NCBI RefSeq assembly: GCF_025359345.1
Contig: NZ_JANYGQ010000027.1
Span: 1-64,000, forward strand
DNA: 64,000 bases
Direction: 5' to 3'
Origin: Mucilaginibacter sp.
Lineage (GTDB): Bacteria; Bacteroidota; Bacteroidia; Sphingobacteriales; Sphingobacteriaceae
This document shows, in pieces, positions 36,078-44,661 of the stretch. Position 1 is the stretch's first letter; each line of letters starts with the position of its first letter. Made by a program: the position numbers and the translations under genes. The notes beneath the pieces were generated by a model that saw nothing but the letters and a program-made list of their open reading frames with translations, was not told the origin of the DNA and made no database searches.

Positions 36078-37688
36078 TTAATTACAGGTGGTGACGACGA
36101 TTGCGTTGCCGGTATTTGATTCAGTATTCCAGGTTGTGAACGTACTATTACCCTTTAATAGTGTAATGCCGGAATCTTTTAAGACCGTCAGTAACGCCAA
36201 CTCATAGGATGTTACAAAATCTTTGCCCAATACATGTTGGTTTGCAGCCTGGCTGTTCAAGTAATAATATTGAAAATTTTGAAATTTCGCAGCGGTACTA
36301 AAGTTCGTAGCAGCAAAGGCCGCAAATTTAGTCGGGTCGTTTATTTTCATGATATAGGAGCCGGTCGGGGTAACCACTGCGGCGGTAAATTTTGAAATAT
36401 CCGCTACCTTACCTAGTTGCTGTAAATCGTATATCGCCTTCACGTCGGTTCCTGAAAAAGTTGGAAAGTTATCGGTTCCGCCATAATGCGAGTGTAAAAA
36501 GCCGGCAAGCGGAGTGGTTGGATTTAAGTCAATATAGGCTTGCCCATCTACCCCCTCCTTGTAGGTGTAGGTTCCGTCTGCATTAATCATATAGCCCACT
36601 TCCTTTGCCAATCCGGTTTTCGATTGCAAATCGGCCATTTCTGACTTAAACTTCGCATCTAATGCAAGGGCTTTTGCCTGCGCACACGGGTCAGGCGGGC
36701 AGGGCTTAGCTGGTGCATCTACCACGCACGGTGTTTGTGATGGCGGAGGCGGCATTCCATCAGGCGGAGGCGCGGGTATATTGTTAATTTTTAGTCCATC
36801 GTTGATTGACTCCACCGCCTGCACCGTGCATGGGTGTACCACTGGCGGCCCCGTATGGCTGCCGGGAGGGCATGGCGGCGGAGGCGGAGGAGGACTTCCA
36901 CCATTGCCACCGCCGGGCGTGGTATTGCCGTCATCGACACTTTTACAGGTTGTCGTCAAATAGGTGGCATACTGGAAGACGCCATCGGTGAAATAAGCGA
37001 TGTACCAATCAGTACATACTTGAACCATAGTATTTGGCGTCAACTTCCCGGAACTAATGCTTTGCACTTTCTGAACTGCGTCTGTCCCGGCATCTGTGGT
37101 GGGAGTTATGATTTGCCCATTTTTATAGGCATATCCTCCCAAATAGGCTCCCGTCGGTGTGAAATATAGCACGCTACCACTAAAATCCGGATCGTGCTTG
37201 CGATACGTATTGTGTGTTAATTTACTAACGTCATTGTTTACATAGCTTGAATCGGCGATTATGGTTAGGACGTAGGCGTTGTATTTCTGACCGTCATTTA
37301 TAAGCAGGAAATAACTGCGGCTATAGATCGGGTCCACACGCCTCGTACCGAATTGCAGGGTTAGTCCAAACTTTGCACTTGGTTCAATCGGCAATTCTAT
37401 AACACTCTTGCCTAACCGTGTATACATTTCAACATGCTGCCAGTCCGGCTTAATCCATTGGCTTAAGTCATGGTGTTCTCCTGCACTCTGGGTTAATAGT
37501 TTGCCGCTTGTGCTACCGTTAGCAGGATAAGTATTTTCATACCAGGCTTTGGCCGCAGCAATTTCGGGCATTGACGGTGAATCGTGTTTGTTTTCTTTTC
37601 GGCAACTATGAACTATCAACGCTACAGCAAGAATAGCGGTCACAGCACACAATTTAACGAATAAAGGCCTAGTGTGTTTTTTTCTCAT
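36078..37688 (-). CDS. Lipoprotein with Pro-rich linker and JAMM-like C-terminal domain
   Basis: 536 residues. The signal peptide ends in the lipobox IVHSC (Cys29). Residues 30-250 are a beta-rich N-terminal domain. Residues ~258-335 form a Gly/Pro/Cys-rich linker with a run of seven Pro. Residues ~340-536 carry a JAMM/MPN-like pattern: Glu363 (KEVGYM), His399-Ser-His401 (GFLHSHYGG), then Ser412-x-x-Asp415 (FSGTDV). The gap between the second His and Ser is 10, against 7 in classic JAMM proteases, so an insertion or a divergent family is likely. If active, it would be a zinc-dependent peptidase or hydrolase at the cell surface. It is the first gene of a two-gene unit with the secreted protein downstream. 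Confidence 0.75.
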   Translation of the reverse strand: MRKKHTRPLFVKLCAVTAILAVALIVHSCRKENKHDSPSMPEIAAAKAWYENTYPANGSTSGKLLTQSAGEHHDLSQWIKPDWQHVEMYTRLGKSVIELPIEPSAKFGLTLQFGTRRVDPIYSRSYFLLINDGQKYNAYVLTIIADSSYVNNDVSKLTHNTYRKHDPDFSGSVLYFTPTGAYLGGYAYKNGQIITPTTDAGTDAVQKVQSISSGKLTPNTMVQVCTDWYIAYFTDGVFQYATYLTTTCKSVDDGNTTPGGGNGGSPPPPPPPCPPGSHTGPPVVHPCTVQAVESINDGLKINNIPAPPPDGMPPPPSQTPCVVDAPAKPCPPDPCAQAKALALDAKFKSEMADLQSKTGLAKEVGYMINADGTYTYKEGVDGQAYIDLNPTTPLAGFLHSHYGGTDNFPTFSGTDVKAIYDLQQLGKVADISKFTAAVVTPTGSYIMKINDPTKFAAFAATNFSTAAKFQNFQYYYLNSQAANQHVLGKDFVTSYELALLTVLKDSGITLLKGNSTFTTWNTESNTGNAIVVTTCN

Positions 37689-38108
37689 ACAGTGTGTTAT
37701 AAGGTTTAGAATGTCGCCAAGCTACGGGTAAAAGATTAGTCGATATGTAACAAAAGTGTTACATTTTGACAACTAATTCTGTGTTTATTTTGTATAGCCG
37801 CCATAATATTTGCCTTATAACAGATCGCCTGAGATGTACAGTATTAATACTTTTCAAATCCTCTAAAGGTTCGACATTTCGCGCGTCTTCAACCTTATTA
37901 ATCTAAAAAGCCTTAGATTGAGCATTTAGTTTTCTATAGATCCATCTACGGCATATTTGAGGCTCTTCACTATAAAAAATCTTTACTATGCAGCCGCGGG
38001 CATCCGTTTTGGCTAATTTAATCGTGAAACTTAAAATCAGCCATCAATTTTTCGATATGCTCACCTTTGCCTATTTTAGGGCGTATGCATGCAAAACATA
38101 AAACAATT
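37689..38108. other. Divergent intergenic region
   Basis: About 420 AT-rich bases holding the promoters of the lipoprotein unit (leftwards) and of the monooxygenase (rightwards). No ORF, repeat or strong hairpin was recognised. Confidence 0.5.
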
Positions 38109-39644
38109 ATGAAATTGAATAAACTCGCCATTATCGGGGGCGGGCCATCGGGTTTAGCGGCGCTAAAATGGGCGTTATACGATGGATTCGATGTTACGCT
38201 TTTTGAGCAGGGAAAGGAAACAGGCGGACAGTGGACACAGGCCCCCGGGCTAAGCGGCGTGTGGGATAGCCTGCATACCAACTCCAGCAAATACCTTACG
38301 GCCTTCTCGGATATGCCTTTCCCGGAAGATACCGAGCTCTACCCATCACATGCGGTGGTAAAGCAGTACCTCGATGATTACCGGGAAAATTTCGGCCTGT
38401 TGCCCTGCATTAAACTCAACACTACTGTAAACCAGCTTGAATGCCTTGCCGGCAAAGGGTATAAGCTTACTTACACCCCCAAACAAAACGGGCCCCGGTC
38501 AGAAATATTCGACCGGGTAATTGTGGCTTCGGGCCGTTTCAATAAACCGCATATACCGCAGGCGGCCGGGCTTGATAAATTTACCGGGCGGGTATCGCAT
38601 GCCTTCAACTACCGCAGCAATGCCGACTTCGGCGGCAGGCGTGTGCTGGTAGTAGGCAACCGGGTAACAGGCTCCGACCTGGCGGCCGATCTGTCGTTAA
38701 ATGAATCGGTAACGGTAATATCTTCGTGCCGGAAGCCCAAATATGTGGTAACCAAATTGATAAACGGCGAACCGGGAGACCATCAGCTATATACGCGCTT
38801 CAGAAGTTTAGCGGCAAATGCATTCCCTCCCGGTGCAGGCGCCCAAAGGCTTAAAGAGTTTATCATTAAATCGTGCGGCAATCCCGCAGATTTTGATGGC
38901 CTTAAACCAGCCGAAAATATCCTGGAAGCCGGCGTAACCGTATCTGACGGGTACCTGGCGCAGGTACAAAAAAAACGCATTACGCAAAAGCTGAATGTGG
39001 ACCATTTTAATGCACGCAGTGTAGTATTTGCCGATGGAACGGAAGAAGAGATAGATGATGTAATTTTTGCTACAGGCTATGAGCTGAACCTTCCTTTTCT
39101 GAGCTCCGAAATATACCAGGCTATCAACACCGGCGATCAGCACCTCGATCTGTATAAATATACTTTCCACCCCTCATTCCCTAACCTTGCTTTTATAGGC
39201 CAGTATTTACAATCAGGCTCGTTCTTTCCCTCGCTCGAATTGCAGGCGCGGTGGATCACGGGCACCTGGAGTAACCATATCCCGGCAGCAAGTGCGGCTG
39301 AGATGCTTGATTGGATAGCTGGTTTCAAGACGATAAAAGACCGGGGAATGCCCGGCCTGCATGAAATGGCTGGCCTGGTGGCAAATGCCGCCGGTTTTGA
39401 ACCCGACCTTAATGCCTTCCCCGACCTTGCAGGCTCGCTCCTTTTTGGCCCGCTGCTGCCATTGCAATTCAGGTTGCAGGGCCACGGCAGCATGCCTGGT
39501 GCCAAAGCGGTTTATTTGAAAAACAACGCCGGTAAAGTTAACAGCATCAGCGATTTGAGTGATGAGCAATTAAACCAGCTGAAAGCCGTAGCCGGTGTTT
39601 TAAAAGAAAACACGGGACTGCAGCAGCTTATTGAAAATATTTAA
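38109..39644 (+). CDS. Flavin-containing monooxygenase
   Basis: 511 residues from the ATG at 38109 (MKLNKLAIIGGGPSGLAALK); a Met 14 codons upstream lacks family support. It has the FAD motif GGGPSGLAAL near the N terminus. The FMO signature FTGRVSHAFNY matches FxGxxxHxxxY. The second nucleotide fold is VLVVGNRVTGSDLAADL for NADPH, in which the usual GxGxxG is altered to GNRVTG. The FATGYELNLPF segment follows. FMOs oxygenate soft nucleophiles (N, S) or act as Baeyer-Villiger enzymes; the substrate is not predictable. The stop overlaps the first possible start of the next ORF (TAATG). Confidence 0.9.
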   Translation: MKLNKLAIIGGGPSGLAALKWALYDGFDVTLFEQGKETGGQWTQAPGLSGVWDSLHTNSSKYLTAFSDMPFPEDTELYPSHAVVKQYLDDYRENFGLLPCIKLNTTVNQLECLAGKGYKLTYTPKQNGPRSEIFDRVIVASGRFNKPHIPQAAGLDKFTGRVSHAFNYRSNADFGGRRVLVVGNRVTGSDLAADLSLNESVTVISSCRKPKYVVTKLINGEPGDHQLYTRFRSLAANAFPPGAGAQRLKEFIIKSCGNPADFDGLKPAENILEAGVTVSDGYLAQVQKKRITQKLNVDHFNARSVVFADGTEEEIDDVIFATGYELNLPFLSSEIYQAINTGDQHLDLYKYTFHPSFPNLAFIGQYLQSGSFFPSLELQARWITGTWSNHIPAASAAEMLDWIAGFKTIKDRGMPGLHEMAGLVANAAGFEPDLNAFPDLAGSLLFGPLLPLQFRLQGHGSMPGAKAVYLKNNAGKVNSISDLSDEQLNQLKAVAGVLKENTGLQQLIENI

Positions 39645-39691
39645 TGGCGGTATTTTTTCATGCGCTGCATGCTTTTAATACCTTTGCCCCC

Positions 39692-39913
39692 ATGACCCCA
39701 CAGGAACTAATAACCTATTTCGAAACCGCCACATTACCCGAAACCCTTCGCCTCGACCGCGCCTCCACCCAACTGGATGTAGCGGAAGCCGTAAAGCGGA
39801 ACATTGAAACCATGTTATTGAACAGCGATGGCGGCAGGGCAATGCACCGCCTCACCCGAATAAAGAACGCGCTGGAAACTCCCTATAGCGGCCAGCCGAT
39901 CCCCAAATTATAA
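39692..39913 (+). CDS. Small conserved-type protein, perhaps DUF6965-like
   Basis: 73 residues from the ATG at 39692 (MTPQELITYFETATLPETLR). The frame also opens at 39644, overlapping the stop of the monooxygenase as TAATG, which would allow translational coupling and add 16 residues. The later start fits better with short Bacteroidota proteins beginning MTPEEL and having an LP-x-T-x-R-L motif. A TACCTTTG box at 39679-39686, 5 bases before the later ATG, could even make a leaderless transcript. Function unknown. Confidence 0.65.
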   Translation: MTPQELITYFETATLPETLRLDRASTQLDVAEAVKRNIETMLLNSDGGRAMHRLTRIKNALETPYSGQPIPKL

Positions 39914-39933
39914 TTTTCAACCAAAATGCCGGA

Positions 39934-39961
39934 AACAAAAAAAGCGTTCTTACGAACGCTT
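39934..39961 (-). terminator. Intrinsic terminator of the 46-residue ORF
   Basis: AAGCGTTC (39942-39949) and GAACGCTT (39954-39961) form a perfect 8-bp stem with a 4-base loop. Read on the minus strand it is followed by T7. It lies 41 bases after the stop of the small gene at 40002 and also faces the upstream plus-strand gene. Confidence 0.75.
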
Positions 39962-40001
39962 CAATCCCATTGGTAGATGGTTTTAATAATATTTTTTGAT
40001 A

Positions 40002-40142
40002 CTAAGCTCCAATCAGCTGCAGGAATGCAGCTTGCCGCACATTTGCATCTTCAATTTTCCTGATATCTTTTCTAAGGATCGCTCTCAATTGCTGATCGAT
40101 TGATTTTAGTAAGTCGGTGGTTTTAGTTGATTTCGCTTTCAT
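40002..40142 (-). CDS. Short basic helical protein of 46 residues
   Basis: The reading frame runs from ATG at 40142 to TAG at 40002. The product begins MKAKSTKTTDLLKSIDQQLR and ends QAAFLQLIGA. It is rich in Lys, Arg and Gln, without Cys, and probably forms one or two amphipathic helices. It is followed by a strong terminator on the same strand, which supports a real transcript. It lies 169 bases downstream of the alpha/beta hydrolase gene. Function unknown; no family recognised. Confidence 0.6.
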   Translation of the reverse strand: MKAKSTKTTDLLKSIDQQLRAILRKDIRKIEDANVRQAAFLQLIGA

Positions 40143-40311
40143 AGTTTAAATGTTTTGCTGAACTATACATAGTAAATATAGTGCCAATTCTAAAATGAGC
40201 ACATCCATCGGCCAAACGGGGTTCGGTATGTATATTTTAGTATACAAGACGTACTAAGCGAAAAAAAATTGCTGGTAATGCTATTAAAAAAATGAGTTAA
40301 GCGGGGCGATT

Positions 40312-41085
40312 TTACTTACCTAACAAAAAACGCTCAACTATATTGATATAGGTTTGTGGTTCCTCAAACGTTGGTGCATGCCCGGAATATTCCATCTCAA
40401 CAAATGTCGCATCTTTAATTAGCGAGGCCACTTCCTTTCCGTCGGCCGGTGGGTTCAGCCCGTCATATTTTCCACTAATTACCAGCGTTTTTGCTGTTAT
40501 TTTTGAGAGCAGGTTTCTGAAATCGAAAGCACCTATAGCTTTGTTGGCAGCGGCGAACTGTTCGGGGCTTAGTGTGGTCTCAAATATCTCCAAATGATTT
40601 TTCATCAGCTCAGGATCATACACCATATATTTCAAAAGCTTCAAAATGGTTGCGTGCATATCCAGGCCTTCAATCTCTTTTTCGTTTTCTTTGAATAAGC
40701 GCTGAATAGACGAGGTGAGTCCGTTTGATTTGGTAACTGTTAATATCAGCTTATCGATACGTCCCGGGGTGGTAATGGCAACCAGTTGGGCAATATAACT
40801 ACCCATGGAGACGCCCAGCAAATGCGCTTTTTCGAGTCCGAAATGATCCATGATTCCCAAAACATCGTTCACATGGTCTTCTATGGTATACTCTAACGGT
40901 TTGTCTGATTGCCCGTGACCACGACAATCAAACGCAATAGTTTTAAAGGTTTTCGACAGCGGCCCAATTACATTTCTTAAATGTGCCTGGTGGTTTCCAC
41001 CCACGCCATGTATTAATATAATTGGGAACCCAGCCCCTTTAACTTCAACAAAAAGCTGAATACCATTAATTTTTATAAGTCCCAT
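40312..41085 (-). CDS. Alpha/beta hydrolase
   Basis: A 257-residue cytoplasmic hydrolase. The oxyanion strand is LIHGVGGNHQAH and the nucleophile elbow is GVSMGS. The acid lies in VISGKYDGLNPP, and the catalytic His in the segment EYSGHAPTFEEPQTY. It resembles 3-oxoadipate enol-lactonase and other lactonase-like members, so a lactone or ester substrate is likely. It is 34 bases downstream of the ROK regulator on the same strand, hence probably co-transcribed. If the adjacent operon makes sugar lactones or keto-sugars, this enzyme may act on them; that link is inferred. Confidence 0.9.
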   Translation of the reverse strand: MGLIKINGIQLFVEVKGAGFPIILIHGVGGNHQAHLRNVIGPLSKTFKTIAFDCRGHGQSDKPLEYTIEDHVNDVLGIMDHFGLEKAHLLGVSMGSYIAQLVAITTPGRIDKLILTVTKSNGLTSSIQRLFKENEKEIEGLDMHATILKLLKYMVYDPELMKNHLEIFETTLSPEQFAAANKAIGAFDFRNLLSKITAKTLVISGKYDGLNPPADGKEVASLIKDATFVEMEYSGHAPTFEEPQTYINIVERFLLGK

Positions 41086-41119
41086 GCTGATCTTTTGAGG
41101 TGCAAAGGTAAAGAAGGTA

Positions 41120-42400
41120 TCAGGATGCTAAAAGTATCTGCTGGTCTAAAATTTTCTCAATAGCATATCCCACCGTGCCCATTATAGCTGCATCCTGCCC
41201 GAGTTTTGATAAAACAACATCAACCTTTTCCCGCATCTGCGTCATGCAATACGTGTTAATTGATTGTTGGATCGGGATAGTTATATATTGCTTTGCTTCA
41301 GCCATTTTTCCACCCAGTATAATCAGCTCCGGGTTAAATAGTTGAATCAGGATAGCTATACCCCGGCCCAGTTTTATGCCGATATCAGCCAATATACTAA
41401 TGGCATACTGATCGCCGCGGTTTGCCGCATCAATAACCAATTGCGGTTCTATTTTGTCTATTTCCTGGTCCGATAGTTTATCCAAAATTGAGTTCTGGCC
41501 AGATTTTATACCCTCCTTGGCCATTTTTGCCAGTGCAATGCCCGAGGCCACCGTTTCCAGGCATCCGCGTTTGCCGCAATAACATAAGGCGCCATCTTCA
41601 ACAAAAGGGATATGCCCAAATTCGCCTGAAAAGCCTGAGGTTCCGTTTTGCAATTTTCCGCCCATAATTACACCTAAACCAACACCCCAGTCCATTAACA
41701 GCACCAACACATCCTTTTTATTATTAGCCAGCCCAAAACGCGACTCTGCAAGCGTTGCGCTCTTAACATCATTTTGAATGAAAACCGGTTTATTGAACTT
41801 TTCTTCTAAGGTATCTTTCAGGCTTTTAGATTCTTTTCCCGAAAATAGGTAGGTATAATTCTCGCCCAGCGCTGTATCAACCAGGCCCGGCATGTCGACC
41901 CCTATCCCGATCAATTTAGACTGATCGATCTTCGAGGCCTTCATCAGATCCTGCGCAATATTATAAAGCTGGTTTACGGCAGTTACCTCTTGTGTTATTG
42001 GGAATGTAAAGCTTTGTACACCGGTAATATTGTTATTGTTATTATCGAAAATGGCCATCTTGATCTTAAATCGTTCCATATCGATACAAAGGATATAGAA
42101 TGAATTATCCTTTAGCGCATACAGATCAGGCTTTCTTCCGCCAACAGATTCACCTCTTCCTTTTCTTTCTATTAAATCCTCCTCAATAAGTTCGTTTATC
42201 AGCGTTATTGAAGTGGGTAAGCTTAAATTCAGAAAATTACTCAAACTGGCGTTCGATTGTGGGCCCTCGGCATGTATATATTTTAAAAACTTAACCTTTT
42301 GCAAATATTTTTTCCGCTCAATATTACTCAGCTCGTCTAAATAAGTTTTATCTACGAGTATCGACTTAAGGGGGCTTGAATTCATAGTATGCATGTGCAA
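41120..42400 (-). CDS. ROK family transcriptional regulator
   Basis: 426 residues. The N-terminal winged HTH is at about 32-85 (SNASLSNFLNLSLPTSITLI and EEDLIERKGRG). The ROK domain follows, with the sugar-kinase fold, LIGIGVDMPGLVD, the ROK signature region FSGEFGHIPF, and the zinc motif CYCGKRGCLE (CxCGxxGCxE). This is the NagC/XylR type, a repressor released by a sugar or sugar phosphate. Starts at 42394 or 42385 are also possible. The gene is divergent from the DUF1080 operon, and two AGTACT-centred palindromes lie just upstream, so control of both directions is likely. Confidence 0.93.
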   Translation of the reverse strand: MHMHTMNSSPLKSILVDKTYLDELSNIERKKYLQKVKFLKYIHAEGPQSNASLSNFLNLSLPTSITLINELIEEDLIERKGRGESVGGRKPDLYALKDNSFYILCIDMERFKIKMAIFDNNNNNITGVQSFTFPITQEVTAVNQLYNIAQDLMKASKIDQSKLIGIGVDMPGLVDTALGENYTYLFSGKESKSLKDTLEEKFNKPVFIQNDVKSATLAESRFGLANNKKDVLVLLMDWGVGLGVIMGGKLQNGTSGFSGEFGHIPFVEDGALCYCGKRGCLETVASGIALAKMAKEGIKSGQNSILDKLSDQEIDKIEPQLVIDAANRGDQYAISILADIGIKLGRGIAILIQLFNPELIILGGKMAEAKQYITIPIQQSINTYCMTQMREKVDVVLSKLGQDAAIMGTVGYAIEKILDQQILLAS

Positions 42401-42404
42401 TTTA

Positions 42405-42414
42405 GTAGTACTAC
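42405..42414. promoter_or_regulatory. Candidate ROK operator 1
   Basis: Perfect 10-bp palindrome GTAGTACTAC, 5 bases upstream of the first possible ROK start. It shares the AGTACT centre with operator 2; the centres are 21 bp apart. Confidence 0.45.
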
Positions 42415-42423
42415 CGGTTATTT

Positions 42424-42437
42424 TAAAAGTACTTTTA
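42424..42437. promoter_or_regulatory. Candidate ROK operator 2
   Basis: Perfect 14-bp palindrome TAAAAGTACTTTTA in the ROK/DUF1080 divergent region. Confidence 0.5.
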
Positions 42438-42583
42438 TAAAAATTTTAGTAAAGTTAAATATATTTATATAAATAATTACATTTTAATAATTTGTTTTGA
42501 TTATTTTTTATATAATTGATTTTTATTTTCTTAAAAAATGCATTTAAGAAAATTTTACCAACTAAAACTAAATTAAACCAAAC

Positions 42584-43300
42584 ATGAAAAATCAATTTAA
42601 GTTAACGGTAGCGTTAGCGGTGGTTATTGCTTCCCTGGCATTTACTGTCTCTAAAACCAAAACCCCTGCATCGAACAAAAAAAGCGGCTGGATAAGTCTT
42701 TTCGATGGCAAAACCTTAAATGGCTGGCATGGCTACAATAAAACAACACCCGTTAAAAACTGGGATATTGAAGATGGCGCCCTGGTATGCCTGGGTGCCG
42801 CAAAAGATGCATCGGGAGGTGATATAGTTACTGATAAGAAGTTTGCTAATTTTGAATTGAAATGGGAGTGGAAAGTGAGCAAGGGCAGCAATAGCGGTGT
42901 AATGTATCATGTGCAGGAAGGTGCGAAATATCATGCTCCGTACGAAACAGGCCCCGAATACCAGGTTATAGATGATGTTAATTTTCCGCAGAAGCTGGAA
43001 GAATGGCAACAAGCAGGCGCCGACTATGCCATGCATGTTGCAAACAGCAATAAAAAGCTAAAGCCGGTAGGTGAGTGGAACACCAGCAGCATCATTTTTA
43101 ACAACGGCCATGTGGAACATTGGTTGAACGGCAAAAAGATAGTTGAGTTTGAGGCCTGGACCGACGACTGGAACAAAAAGCGTACTGAAGGTAAATGGAA
43201 GGATTACCCGGATTATGGTAAAGCCAAAACCGGCGAGATTGCTTTGCAGGATCATGGTGATAAAGCTTTTTACAGGCACATCATGATCAGGGAGTTGTAA
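42584..43300 (+). CDS. Secreted DUF1080 protein (3-keto-disaccharide hydrolase family)
   Basis: 238 residues: a signal peptide (VALAVVIASLAFTVS) and one DUF1080 domain from about residue 34. It starts SGWISLFDGKTLNGWHGYN and has the concanavalin-like beta-jelly-roll motifs EDGALVCLG, KFANFELKWEWKVSKGSNSG, GPEYQVIDD, WNTSSIIFNNGHVEHWLNG and ALQDHGDKAFYRHI. DUF1080 proteins hydrolyse glycosides whose sugar carries a 3-keto group. It is the first gene of a five-gene run (42584-49976) with three oxidoreductases of the Gfo/Idh/MocA type that could make or reduce the 3-keto sugar. Confidence 0.93.
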   Translation: MKNQFKLTVALAVVIASLAFTVSKTKTPASNKKSGWISLFDGKTLNGWHGYNKTTPVKNWDIEDGALVCLGAAKDASGGDIVTDKKFANFELKWEWKVSKGSNSGVMYHVQEGAKYHAPYETGPEYQVIDDVNFPQKLEEWQQAGADYAMHVANSNKKLKPVGEWNTSSIIFNNGHVEHWLNGKKIVEFEAWTDDWNKKRTEGKWKDYPDYGKAKTGEIALQDHGDKAFYRHIMIREL

Positions 43301-43367
43301 TCCTGTTAAGTCTGTGAAATAAAAATGATATATTTTTTATAAAACCATTACTTACCCATTAATAACC

Positions 43368-44636
43368 ATGAAAGAACCAATAATAAATACCCGGCGCGAT
43401 TTCATAAAAAAGTCGGCTATCGCGGCGGCAGCATTTACTATAGTGCCGCGCTTTGTTTTGGGCAAAGGTTATCTTGCTCCAAGCGATCACCTGACTAAAG
43501 GCATCATCGGCGTTGGCGGCATGGGCCGCAACCATATCCCTTACGGCGGCACTAAAGTGGTTGCCATTTGCGATGTCGACAAAAACCACTTGCAGGAAGT
43601 TGCCGGCATGCTGAATAACGGCGCTAAAACAATGAGCGATTACCGCGAGCTTATTCAAATGCCGGAAGTTGATATTGTACACGTTGCTACCCCGCCGCAC
43701 TGGCATGGCATTATAGCCGCCGATGCAGCAAGGGCAGGAAAGGATATTTGGTGCGAGAAGCCAATGACACATACCATAGGCGAAGGAAAGCGCCTGATGG
43801 AAGCAGTGCAGCAGCATGGCCGCATTTTCAGGCTGAACACATGGTTTCGTTTTGAAGATAATTTTTACGGCATGGGAACTACCGTAAAGCCTATAAAAAA
43901 ATTGGTAGAAAGCGGAATGCTGGGCTGGCCATTGACGGTAACCGTTGGTCGCCATACCGGTTTCGACTGGAAGTTTTACTGGGTTGGCAAAACCAATTTG
44001 CCCGCAATGCCCGTTCCTCCCGAACTGGATTATGAAACATGGCTGGGCCCTGCGCCTTATAAGCCTTACCACCCGCACCGCGTGCACCAGACATTTAGAG
44101 GTTATTGGGATTATGATGGCGGTGGCCTGAGCGATATGGGGCAGCATTATTTAGATCCCGTTCAATACTTTTTAGGGAAGGATAATACCAGCCCGATAAG
44201 TGTTGAAATAGATGCCCCGCAGCAAAATATGGATGCCGTAGGCACCTGGAGGAAAATAACCTACACTTATGCTGATGGCTGTAAAATTATATTGGATGGT
44301 GAAGGAACAGTTGATAACGTGCCATACATAGAAGGACCCAAAGGAAAGCTATATCCCGGGTTTAAATCTGACATCCCTGACCTGGAGCGGAAACTGTCTG
44401 AATTTCCCGACCCCGAGCCACAGGTTACCGATTTTATTGATGCGGTAAAGACCCGGAAAAAATTTGCATTGAATGAGGAAAACGGTTACCGCTCATGCAC
44501 CATCATTAATATGGGGCTGGTAGCGCTGCGTTTAGGTCGTTCGTTAAAATTTGACCCTGTGAAGCAGGAGTTTATTGATGATGAAGGCGCAAACCGCTTG
44601 ATCTTTCCACCACTTCGCGGCCCCTGGACCATTTAA
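43368..44636 (+). CDS. Tat-exported Gfo/Idh/MocA family oxidoreductase
   Basis: 422 residues. The Tat signal is NTRRDFIKKSAIAAAAFTIV, so the enzyme is exported folded with its NAD(P). The Rossmann motif is GIIGVGGMGRNH. The EKP-type motif is WCEKPMTH, in which Lys and Pro are typical of the family. The C-terminal alpha/beta domain includes GGGLSDMGQHYLDPVQYF. Periplasmic members of this family oxidise sugars to 3-keto sugars or reduce them. It lies 67 bases after the DUF1080 gene and 25 before the HEAT-DUF1080 gene, so it is in the same operon. Confidence 0.92.
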   Translation: MKEPIINTRRDFIKKSAIAAAAFTIVPRFVLGKGYLAPSDHLTKGIIGVGGMGRNHIPYGGTKVVAICDVDKNHLQEVAGMLNNGAKTMSDYRELIQMPEVDIVHVATPPHWHGIIAADAARAGKDIWCEKPMTHTIGEGKRLMEAVQQHGRIFRLNTWFRFEDNFYGMGTTVKPIKKLVESGMLGWPLTVTVGRHTGFDWKFYWVGKTNLPAMPVPPELDYETWLGPAPYKPYHPHRVHQTFRGYWDYDGGGLSDMGQHYLDPVQYFLGKDNTSPISVEIDAPQQNMDAVGTWRKITYTYADGCKIILDGEGTVDNVPYIEGPKGKLYPGFKSDIPDLERKLSEFPDPEPQVTDFIDAVKTRKKFALNEENGYRSCTIINMGLVALRLGRSLKFDPVKQEFIDDEGANRLIFPPLRGPWTI

Positions 44637-44661
44637 TGTTTAACGATTTTAAACCACAATC

